NCBI GenBank assembly: GCA_905236495.1
Contig: CAJOPV010000046.1
Location: 1-5,426, forward strand
Direction: 5' to 3'
Origin: an uncultured Christensenellaceae bacterium
GTDB lineage: Bacteria > Bacillota > Clostridia > Christensenellales > Aristaeellaceae
DNA: 5,426 nucleotides
This document shows positions 1 through 4,825 of this stretch, in pieces (position 1 is the stretch's first letter; each line of letters starts with the position of its first letter). Under the pieces are notes generated by a model. That model worked only from the letters and a program-made list of their open reading frames with translations. It ran no database searches and was not told the origin of the DNA. Position numbers and translations under genes: made by a program.

Positions 1-243
1 AAGGAAAACATGAACGTCACCATCCGCTACTTCAAGGGCCAGGCCTTCTCCGTGGAAGCGCCCAACTTTGTTGAATTGGAAATCACCAAGACCGAGCCGG
101 GCTTCAAGGGCGATACCGCCACCAACAATTTCAAGCCCGCCACCACCGAAACCGGCCTGGAGATCCAGGTGCCCCTGTTCATCAACATCGGCGACGTCAT
201 CAAGATCGATACCCGCACGGGCGAATATCTCTCCCGCGCCTGA
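1..243 (+). CDS. efp: Elongation factor P, C-terminal part (5' end off window)
   Basis: This is the last 80 codons of translation elongation factor P, which binds between the ribosomal P and E sites and speeds peptide bond formation at consecutive prolines. The reading frame is open from base 1 and ends at TGA 241-243, so the ATG at position 10 is an internal methionine. What is visible is the end of OB domain II (ENMNVTIRYFKGQAF, then the EAPNFVELEITKTEPGFKGD strand) and all of OB domain III. Domain III carries the family hallmarks GDTAxxxxKPAxxETG, QVPLFIN and the near-terminal GDVIKIDTRTGEY. Domain I, with the lysine or arginine that is modified in some bacteria, lies off the window, so the modification type cannot be judged. 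The next gene starts 14 bases after the stop on the same strand, which suggests co-transcription. The identification is firm. Confidence 0.97.
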   Translation, partial: KENMNVTIRYFKGQAFSVEAPNFVELEITKTEPGFKGDTATNNFKPATTETGLEIQVPLFINIGDVIKIDTRTGEYLSRA

Positions 244-257
244 TTCAAGGAGGATCC

Positions 258-668
258 ATGAGCAATTTGAGCGATCGGGTATCCTATCTGAAGGGCCTGG
301 CGGAGGGCCTGAAGCTGGATACCGAAACCAATGAAGGCAAGCTGATCGAAAAGATCCTGGAGGTGCTTTCCGACCTGGCGGCGGAGGTGCAGTCCCTGCG
401 GGAGGATCACGAGGATCTGGATGAATACGTGGAATCCATCGACAGCGACCTGAGCGACCTGGAAGATTTGGTGTATCAGGACGAAGACGATTTGGACGAC
501 GAGGAGGAGGACGACGGGGACGAGGACGATAACATCGTGGAATACACCTGCCCCCACTGCGGCGAGGAAATGACCTTCGAGGTGGATTCCTTCGATTTTG
601 ACGAGGATTACCTCTGCCCCAACTGCCATCAGCCCCTCTTCCCCGAAACCCCGGACGAAGAAGAATAA
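258..668 (+). CDS. CD1247-family acidic coiled-coil / zinc-ribbon protein
   Basis: A 136-residue protein of unknown function. Residues 1-72 are predicted helical with heptad-like spacing (SDRVSYLKGLAEGL, then a long E/L/D-rich helix), like the N-terminal domain named after C. difficile CD1247. Residues 74-92 form an almost purely Asp/Glu linker. Residues 96-125 form a zinc ribbon with two CxxC knuckles, CPHC (Cys98, Cys101) and CPNC (Cys120, Cys123). There is no signal peptide or membrane segment, so it should be cytoplasmic. The start is set by AAGGAGG at 247-253, four bases before the ATG, which is a short spacing. Location right behind efp and before a terminator suggests a two-gene transcript end. 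The acidic linker plus zinc ribbon resembles small nucleic-acid or RNA polymerase associated proteins such as RpoE/delta, but that is only a resemblance. The gene is certain; the family name is recalled from memory, and no function is claimed. Confidence 0.85.
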   Translation: MSNLSDRVSYLKGLAEGLKLDTETNEGKLIEKILEVLSDLAAEVQSLREDHEDLDEYVESIDSDLSDLEDLVYQDEDDLDDEEEDDGDEDDNIVEYTCPHCGEEMTFEVDSFDFDEDYLCPNCHQPLFPETPDEEE

Positions 669-681
669 CCAAAAACCCGAT

Positions 682-714
682 CGCCCGCTGTCCATCGACG
701 GCGGGCGGTTTTTT
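682..714 (+). terminator. Intrinsic terminator of the efp unit, possibly bidirectional
   Basis: The arms 682-692 and 697-707 pair over 11 bp with one T-G wobble (689/700) around a CATC loop. Six Ts follow at 709-714. It begins 13 bases after the stop of the CD1247-family gene. On the minus strand the same hairpin is followed, after about six bases, by five Ts (675-671), so it could also stop the convergent SpoIID-side transcript. The plus-strand call is strong and the minus-strand role is inferred. Confidence 0.9.
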
Positions 715-740
715 GTTGATTTTTCGCAGAGAGCGCCCTC

Positions 741-875
741 TCAGTCAGCTTCCTGCGAAGGGGCGACAAGAAAAAAGCCCTTGAATTGAATCCTGTTCCA
801 GGCCGCCATTCGCCCCTGAGTATCCCCGTCCGGGTCCGCCATCAGAGTCAAAAACTGTTCCGCCATATCGCTCAT
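741..875 (-). CDS. Candidate small protein, 44 aa, downstream of the SpoIID-like gene
   Basis: An ATG-to-TGA open frame of 44 codons, too short for many gene finders. The product starts MSDMAEQFLTLMADPDGD, continues through GRMAAWNRIQ, and ends FKGFFLVAPSQEAD. It is mildly acidic, with no signal peptide, long membrane segment or cysteine. I recognise no family. Support for it being real: a purine-rich AGGAAGG at 892-886, ten bases before the ATG; an in-frame TAG just upstream, so no longer start exists; codons ending mostly in G or C, as in the neighbours; and position 45 bases after the SpoIID-like stop on the same strand with no terminator between. Against it: short length, no recognised homologue, and a chance open frame is easy in GC-rich DNA. 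If real, it would be the second gene of a SpoIID-like operon. It could instead simply be the 3' untranslated region of that gene. Confidence 0.42.
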   Translation of the reverse strand: MSDMAEQFLTLMADPDGDTQGRMAAWNRIQFKGFFLVAPSQEAD

Positions 876-920
876 CCCTATCGTTCCTTCCTACGGCGCG
901 ATGATGGCATGAGGGAAAAC

Positions 921-1904
921 TCACCAGGCCTTTTCTACCGTAACGCCGTTGAAATAATAGGTGACGATCTCCTCCGCCGTTTTTCCTTCCTCCGCCAGGC
1001 CGTAAGCGCCCCACTGGGGCATGCCCACCCCGTGACCGTAGCCGCGGCCCGAGAAGATCACCTCATCCTCCGTCACCCGGATATCCGTCAATAGGGCGGA
1101 TCGCATTTTGGTGGAGCCTAAGCTGATCCGCATTTCCGGGGCGCTGACCTGTTCGCCGTTGATATTCAGCGTAACGGCCCGTCCGCTTTCCCCCGTTTCC
1201 CCCACAGCGACAGTTTTGATTTCTCCCACGCTTTTCAGCCCGCTCTGCACCGCCGCGTCCGCCACCTCCTGATGGGTAAACTCCGCCGTCCAGGCTTGAG
1301 CCTCCGCCGGGGCCCGGTCGCTCTCCCGTCCCGCCGTCACCTTGGTATAGCCCGGCTCCGGGCCCTCATAATCAAGCCCCGCCACAGCCTTTTCCGTCAT
1401 GCCACCGGAATGCGCGTGAAACCAGGCGTAGGGCAGCTCGCCCCCATAGGAAAGCACCAGCCCTCTGGTCTCCGTTACCGCCTGCTCGATCCGCTCGTTG
1501 ATGCCCGTGGCGTCGTAGGCCTGGGCCTCCTCGATATCGGTGGAGATATCCGCCCCCTTGTATTTGCTCTCCTTCTCGGAACAGAATTTCAGCACGAAGG
1601 TGCGGGCCAGGATGGCCTGAGCTTTCAGCGCTTCCAGCGGCCAGTCGTTCCGCATTTCTCCCGCCACCACGCCCCGCAGGTATGTTTCGATGTCCATTTC
1701 CCGCCGTTCGTCCGCGTCAACGTCCCATACCCGCAGAAGCGGCACCCCGCCGGTGTTCAGCCGCAGCTTTTCCGGCAGGACGATCTTTCCCGCCGCGTCC
1801 GGCCCCGCGTCCCCGTCCGTTCCCGCGTTTTCCTTTGTCTCCGCGCCGCAGCCCGTCAGCAGCAGCGCCATAGCCATGAAAAGCGCCGCCCATTTCTTCT
1901 TCAC
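921..1904 (-). CDS. SpoIID/LytB-domain lipoprotein (putative glycan-strand lytic transglycosylase)
   Basis: A 327-residue protein of the SpoIID/LytB family, whose characterised member SpoIID cleaves peptidoglycan glycan strands stripped of stem peptides during engulfment of the forespore. Residues 1-19 form a lipoprotein signal: basic KKKW, hydrophobic core, lipobox LTGC with Cys19 as the lipid site. A low-complexity Gly/Asp/Ala tether follows to about residue 40. The SpoIID domain spans roughly 55-325. It has the conserved block VVAGEMRNDWPLEALKAQA (76-97), whose Glu83 aligns by motif with the known catalytic Glu, then ARTF, HAHSGGMTE (163-171) and the C-terminal GRGYGHGVGMPQWGA (286-300). 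The start is GTG at 1904-1902: the nearby ATG at 1911 is out of frame, and Met10 would cut into the signal peptide. B. subtilis SpoIID is membrane-anchored and of similar length, whereas this one appears lipid-anchored. Whether it is the sporulation SpoIID itself or a paralogue cannot be decided here. Confidence 0.94.
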   Translation of the reverse strand: MKKKWAALFMAMALLLTGCGAETKENAGTDGDAGPDAAGKIVLPEKLRLNTGGVPLLRVWDVDADERREMDIETYLRGVVAGEMRNDWPLEALKAQAILARTFVLKFCSEKESKYKGADISTDIEEAQAYDATGINERIEQAVTETRGLVLSYGGELPYAWFHAHSGGMTEKAVAGLDYEGPEPGYTKVTAGRESDRAPAEAQAWTAEFTHQEVADAAVQSGLKSVGEIKTVAVGETGESGRAVTLNINGEQVSAPEMRISLGSTKMRSALLTDIRVTEDEVIFSGRGYGHGVGMPQWGAYGLAEEGKTAEEIVTYYFNGVTVEKAW

Positions 1905-1929
1905 CCTTCATTCCCCCTTTTTCTCCTTT
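1905..1929 (-). promoter_or_regulatory. Ribosome binding region that sets the GTG start of the SpoIID-like gene
   Basis: Read on the minus strand, AAAGGGGG (1920-1913) lies eight bases before the GTG at 1904. A second purine block, AAAGGAG (1929-1923), lies 18 bases from the GTG but 11 from the out-of-frame ATG at 1911-1909. Only the GTG frame gives the basic N-region plus lipobox, so GTG is the right start despite the competing ATG. Confidence 0.55.
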
Positions 1930-1958
1930 ATTTTGATCGGCGAAAACCTCCCCCATGC
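1929..1958 (-). promoter_or_regulatory. Weak candidate forespore-type (sigma F-like) promoter of the SpoIID-like gene
   Basis: On the minus strand GCATG (1958-1954) is followed after 15 bases by GATCAAAATA (1938-1929). B. subtilis sigma F sites read roughly GYATA, 15 bases, GGNNANANTW, so most defined positions fit. The predicted transcript start near 1922 would leave a leader of about 18 bases that still contains the GGGGG ribosome site. Known spoIID is under sigma E, and I found no good sigma E or sigma A box here. The match is short and could be chance. Confidence 0.25.
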
Positions 1959-1992
1959 CGGGAAAAAAGACCATTCAAGTATTTTTGTGTAT

Positions 1993-2036
1993 AAAAACAT
2001 GAAAATCCCCTGGGGAAAGCAAGCTTTCCTCAGGGG
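1993..2036 (-). terminator. Intrinsic terminator of the peptidoglycan-binding repeat gene
   Basis: The arms 2007-2019 and 2024-2036 pair over 13 positions around a four-base loop (2020-2023). In the minus-strand RNA one position (2013/2030) is an A-C mismatch. The 3' side runs A-TTTT-CATG-TTTTT (2006-1993). The plus-strand side lacks a T-run close to the stem, so the terminator acts on minus-strand transcription. It sits about 130 bases beyond the stop of the repeat protein and separates that gene from the SpoIID-like gene. Confidence 0.82.
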
Positions 2037-2168
2037 AATGATCGCGTTTTCACGGGGCGGCTTACGCAACAGCGGCATATTGTTTTATGCTATGCGCTTT
2101 GTCTGTTCCGCAGCGTGGGTCCAGGGGGGAACCCCTGACCGGGGGCTGAACCCCCCGTCACATATTCC
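2037..2168 (-). other. Structured 3' region with tandem G/C-tract hairpins
   Basis: No gene is visible between the repeat-protein stop and its terminator, but the stretch is full of pairing. In plus-strand coordinates, GGT(c)CAGGGG (2118-2127) pairs with CCCCTGACC (2132-2140) around GGAA. Directly adjacent, GGGGG (2141-2145) pairs with CCCCC (2151-2155) around CTGAA. An alternative nested fold is equally available: G6 (2124-2129) with C6 (2151-2156), enclosing C4 (2132-2135) with G4. A third, imperfect AT-rich hairpin joins 2067-2079 with 2091-2101 over 11 bp with two single-base bulges. The hairpins lack T-runs and are not terminators by themselves. They may protect the mRNA 3' end or be a copy of a dispersed intergenic element. 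The structures are seen; their role is inferred. Confidence 0.5.
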
Positions 2169-4526
2169 TTACAGCCCCAGCTTCTCCTTGGTGGCGGGGC
2201 CCACGATGCCATCGGCCTTCAGGGCGTTGGCGGTCTGGTAAGCCTTCACGGCGGCTTCCGTGGCGGCGCCGAACTTGCCATCCACTTCGCCGGTATAGTA
2301 GCCCAGATCCTTCAGCTTCTGCTGTAAGGTCTTTACGCTGTCACCCTGGCTGCCGCGGCGCAGCTTGGCGGCGGCGATGGAATCCGGGGTCAGGCCCAGG
2401 GCCACCAGGGTATCCTTCCCGGCGATGCCGTCGGGGTTCAGGCCCTGGCTCAGCTGGAATTCCTTCACAGCCACTTCGGTGGAAGCACCGAACTTGCCGT
2501 CGATATCGTCGCTGTACAGGCCCAGGTCGGCGAGCTTCTGCTGCAGCTTCATCACATAATTGCCCTTGTTGCCCCGCTGCATCTTATCGGGGATCTTGGT
2601 ATCGGTATAAACCTCGGGCACAGGCACGGGGGTCAGATCCACGGGGGCGCTGGTGTAATCCAGCTGCAAGGCCACGTAGGTATCGGTGCCCACCACGCCG
2701 TCGGGATTGATGTTGTTATCCAGCTGGAACTTGCTCACAGCCACGGCGGTGGCGGGGCCGAATTTGCCATCGATGGCGCCGGTATAATAGCCCAGCTCCT
2801 GCAGCTTGGTCTGCAGCTTCACCACTTGGCTGCCCTTGCTGCCCCGGGAGAGGATCTTGGTGCTGGCGCCGACGGAGGTCTTGCCGTCAATGACGACTTT
2901 CTGCTCCGCCGCGTCAACCGCCAGCGTGCGGATGATGGACCAGGTGGTCTGACCGATGATGCCGTCCTGCTTGATGCCGTTATCCTTTTGCAGCTTCCTG
3001 ACCGCTTTGGCGGTCTGGGGGCCGTACACGCCGTCGGCGTTGCCCTGCAGGTATCCCGCGGCCTTCAGCTTCATCTGCGCGTAGGCCACCTGCTGCCCGG
3101 TGGAGCCTTCCTTCAGGGTATCGCCCAGGTAGGGATCAAACACCTGATCGAAGGGATCCAGCTGGCTGTTGATATTATCCACGGCAGCCTGGTCCTGGGC
3201 GTCCGCCTGGGTGGGCCACAGATAGCGCCGCACGTTGGCGTTGAACGCGCCGGTCATATCCAGCCCCTTATCCTGCTGGAATTTGGTCACGGCGGCCTGG
3301 GTAGCGGCGTCATAGGTGCCGATGGTGACGGTTCCCAGGTTCAGGTAGTTATAATCGCTCAGCCGCTGCTGCACCAGATACACGTCGTAGCCCTTGGTGC
3401 CGATATACATATTGCGGGAGGGGATGCCGCCGGTAAAGATGGCGGCGGTGCCGTTGAACAGGGCGTCCTGGGTGGCATAGCCCGCGGTGCCGTCGGCGGT
3501 GAGGCCGGTGGATTCCTGGAAGGATTTAAGGGCGCTGAGCACTTCGGGGCCAAAGATGCCATCCACCATGCCGTCATAGTAATAATAGAATTTCAGCGCC
3601 CGCTGCAATTGCTTCACCGCTTCGCCGCTCATGCCGTAGGTGATGGGCTCGGTGTCGATAGCGGGGTCGGGGTCCGTCTTTTTCACGATATTGGCGGGAT
3701 CGTCATACAGCTTCACCAGCGTATCCATGCCGATCTTGCCGTCAACCGTCAAGCCGTTGCGGCGCTGGAATTCCTCCACGGCGGTCTTCATGGCATAGCT
3801 GAATTTGCCATCCAGCAGGCCGGTATAATAGCCGTAATCCATCAAAAGCTGCTGGGCCCGCATCACGTCCGTGCCGGAGGAGCCCATCACCATGCTGCCG
3901 TTGTCGGACAGGCCCTGGCTGTCGTCGGAGGGGGCGGTGGTGCCGGCGTTCTTTTTGACGGCCGTGCCGTCGGTGAGCTTGGCGTAGGTCTTGGCCCCCA
4001 CCTTGCCGTCGGCTTTCAGGCCATTCTTGCGCTGGAAGGCCTTCACGGCGGCGACGGTCATATCGCCGTAGCGCCCGTCGATGGGGCCGGTATAATAGCC
4101 CAGGTTCGTCAGGATGGTCTGCACTTCCTTCACGGCTTCCCCCGTGGTGCCGGGCACCATGCTGCCCTTGGCGGAAAGATGCTCGGCGGTATTGGCGTTG
4201 ATACCGGCGGAAGGATCGTTCTTCAATACCACGTTGCCGCTTTGCAGCTTGATCAGCGTGATTTTGCCGATCGCACCGTCAACAGCCAGGCTGTTGCGCT
4301 GCTGGAAGGCCTTCACCGCTTCTTCGGTATCCTTGCCGAATACGCCGTTCACATCGCCGGTAAAATAACCGTAATCAGCCAGCAGCTGCTGGGCGGCTTT
4401 GACTTCGTCCCCTTCGGAACCCACCACCATGCTGCCGTTCTTGGACAAATTTTTCGTTTCCGCTACCGCCGCGGCGGGAATCATCAACGCCAGGGCCAGC
4501 AGCAGCGCCATCAAACGCTTGAACAT
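2169..4526 (-). CDS. Secreted protein with nine peptidoglycan-binding (PG_binding_1) repeats
   Basis: A 785-residue exported protein. Residues 1-22 are a signal peptide (FKR, hydrophobic core, A-V-A before Glu23); there is no lipobox, membrane anchor or sortase signal. The rest is nine PG_binding_1 repeats at about 32-95, 122-184, 211-273, 297-357, 374-436, 472-534, 558-620, 648-711 and 722-785. Typical repeats show LGYYTG, DGxFG, T..AVKxFQ, GLxxDGxxG and T...L. Repeats 1-3 share a lead LSxxGSMVxG; repeats 7-9 share a lead RGxxG plus DGKFG and end the protein. Repeat 5 is degenerate, having lost both DGxFG and DGxxG. No amidase, transglycosylase, L,D-transpeptidase or peptidase domain is present, so a binding or scaffolding role in the wall is inferred rather than catalysis. 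The start is firm: AGGAGG at 4539-4534 lies seven bases before the ATG, directly ahead of a good signal peptide. The gene has its own promoter and terminator. Confidence 0.95.
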   Translation of the reverse strand: MFKRLMALLLALALMIPAAAVAETKNLSKNGSMVVGSEGDEVKAAQQLLADYGYFTGDVNGVFGKDTEEAVKAFQQRNSLAVDGAIGKITLIKLQSGNVVLKNDPSAGINANTAEHLSAKGSMVPGTTGEAVKEVQTILTNLGYYTGPIDGRYGDMTVAAVKAFQRKNGLKADGKVGAKTYAKLTDGTAVKKNAGTTAPSDDSQGLSDNGSMVMGSSGTDVMRAQQLLMDYGYYTGLLDGKFSYAMKTAVEEFQRRNGLTVDGKIGMDTLVKLYDDPANIVKKTDPDPAIDTEPITYGMSGEAVKQLQRALKFYYYYDGMVDGIFGPEVLSALKSFQESTGLTADGTAGYATQDALFNGTAAIFTGGIPSRNMYIGTKGYDVYLVQQRLSDYNYLNLGTVTIGTYDAATQAAVTKFQQDKGLDMTGAFNANVRRYLWPTQADAQDQAAVDNINSQLDPFDQVFDPYLGDTLKEGSTGQQVAYAQMKLKAAGYLQGNADGVYGPQTAKAVRKLQKDNGIKQDGIIGQTTWSIIRTLAVDAAEQKVVIDGKTSVGASTKILSRGSKGSQVVKLQTKLQELGYYTGAIDGKFGPATAVAVSKFQLDNNINPDGVVGTDTYVALQLDYTSAPVDLTPVPVPEVYTDTKIPDKMQRGNKGNYVMKLQQKLADLGLYSDDIDGKFGASTEVAVKEFQLSQGLNPDGIAGKDTLVALGLTPDSIAAAKLRRGSQGDSVKTLQQKLKDLGYYTGEVDGKFGAATEAAVKAYQTANALKADGIVGPATKEKLGL
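2172..4433 (-). repeat. Nine tandem coding repeats of the PG_binding_1 type
   Basis: The repeats are visible at DNA level as well as in protein. The plus-strand string GGTATAATAGCC, antisense of codons for the GYYTG turn, recurs near 2781, 3822 and 4089, with a variant GGTATAGTAGCC near 2291. Repeats are 60-64 residues with linkers of about 10-35 residues. The shared lead sequence within repeats 1-3, and the different one within 7-9, suggests two separate rounds of internal duplication. Confidence 0.85.
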
Positions 4527-4533
4527 AGGTTGT

Positions 4534-4539
4534 CCTCCT
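4534..4539 (-). promoter_or_regulatory. Strong ribosome binding site of the repeat-protein gene
   Basis: AGGAGG on the minus strand, seven bases before the ATG at 4526-4524. It fixes the start and suggests high translation. Confidence 0.8.
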
Positions 4540-4586
4540 CTCCATCACGCGGTCAGGCAAACAGACGCCTCTATACGCGCACCGCT

Positions 4587-4597
4587 ATTGTACCACA
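4587..4597 (-). promoter_or_regulatory. Extended -10 promoter of the repeat-protein gene
   Basis: On the minus strand TGTGGTACAAT (4597-4587) has a TG dinucleotide one base before TACAAT, an extended -10 of the sigma A class. The bases about 17 upstream are not like TTGACA, so the TG element would have to compensate. The start would be near 4580, giving a leader of about 54 bases to the ATG at 4526. Confidence 0.6.
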
Positions 4598-4696
4598 AAA
4601 CGCAAAAAATTCCTATTCCAGAATTATTTCAAAATGCCGAATTTCCCTGTAATAACTGTAAATTGCCCATTTTTTCCATGTTTTCCCGCCGGACGC

Positions 4697-4729
4697 AAAA
4701 AACGCCCCACAGGTTGTGGCGCGTTTTTT
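4697..4729 (-). terminator. Terminator of the YacL-like gene, symmetric
   Basis: AAAAAACGC-CCAC (4697-4710) pairs with GTGG-GCGTTTTTT (4716-4729) around an AGGTT loop, 14 positions with one mismatch (4706/4720). On the minus strand the GC-rich stem is followed at once by six Ts (4702-4697). It lies about 95 bases after the YacL-like stop. Because it is flanked by As and Ts it would also work on the plus strand, though no plus-strand gene approaches it. Confidence 0.85.
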
Positions 4730-4825
4730 GGGGGGAACAAGATACAGCCGCCCCGGCCTTCTTGGGCGCGGTGGGATCGCCAAAATCCCCGTAATATTTT
4801 CGTAACAATTGCTGACGCAACGGAT

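Larger units (their letters stand above)
4527..4825. other. Intergenic spacer between the YacL-like and repeat-protein genes
   Basis: This spacer of about 300 bases holds the YacL-like terminator (4697-4729), then an AT-rich stretch leading into the extended -10 promoter (4597-4587) and the ribosome site of the next gene. A 63-codon minus-strand open frame from TTG 4820 crosses the terminator and has no ribosome site, so I do not call it. A short CTGTAA direct repeat with nine-base period (4647 and 4656) lies upstream of the promoter, and its meaning is unknown. Bases 4730-4825 show nothing recognisable. Confidence 0.6.

Noticed and set aside
27..695. A 222-codon minus-strand open frame
   Set aside because: It is antisense to efp and the CD1247-family gene and also runs through the terminator hairpin. 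The Val/Leu/Phe-rich product mirrors the acidic linker and is not a plausible protein.
729..742. A small GAGAG/CTCTC hairpin at the end of the 44-codon frame
   Set aside because: The stem is only five base pairs and no T-run follows on the minus strand, so it is not a terminator.
745..1014. An 89-codon minus-strand frame overlapping the SpoIID-like 3' end
   Set aside because: It overlaps the conserved GHGVGMPQWGA coding region in another frame and yields a Gly/Arg-rich artefact.
1272..1994. A 240-codon plus-strand open frame, with an overlapping 183-codon one at 1690-2241
   Set aside because: Both are antisense to the SpoIID-like gene, are Arg/Pro/Ser-rich, and have no domain or ribosome site.
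1971..2000. A possible sigma E or sigma A promoter (TATACACA, AATACT, TTGAAT) after the repeat-gene terminator
   Set aside because: The boxes have no partner at a proper distance, and the first overlaps the terminator tail.
2779..4103. Repeated plus-strand TATAAT boxes (near 2783, 3824 and 4091) that resemble -10 promoter elements
   Set aside because: They are the antisense of the Tyr-Tyr-Thr codons in the conserved GYYTG turn of each repeat and have no consistent -35 partner.
4549..4585. A possible leader hairpin, GCGGT pairing with ACCGC, upstream of the repeat-protein gene
   Set aside because: The ACCGC arm lies between the -10 box and the predicted transcript start, so it would probably not be in the RNA. 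The stem is only five base pairs.
2826..4652. A 608-codon plus-strand open frame
   Set aside because: It is exactly antisense to the clear nine-repeat protein. Its product is a His/Ala/Gly/Val-rich artefact of the repeat codons, with no ribosome site or recognisable domain.
4629..4820. A 63-codon minus-strand frame from a TTG five bases after the YacL-like stop
   Set aside because: It has no Shine-Dalgarno sequence and reads straight through the strong terminator at 4697-4729. It could be a decayed remnant, but nothing positive supports it.
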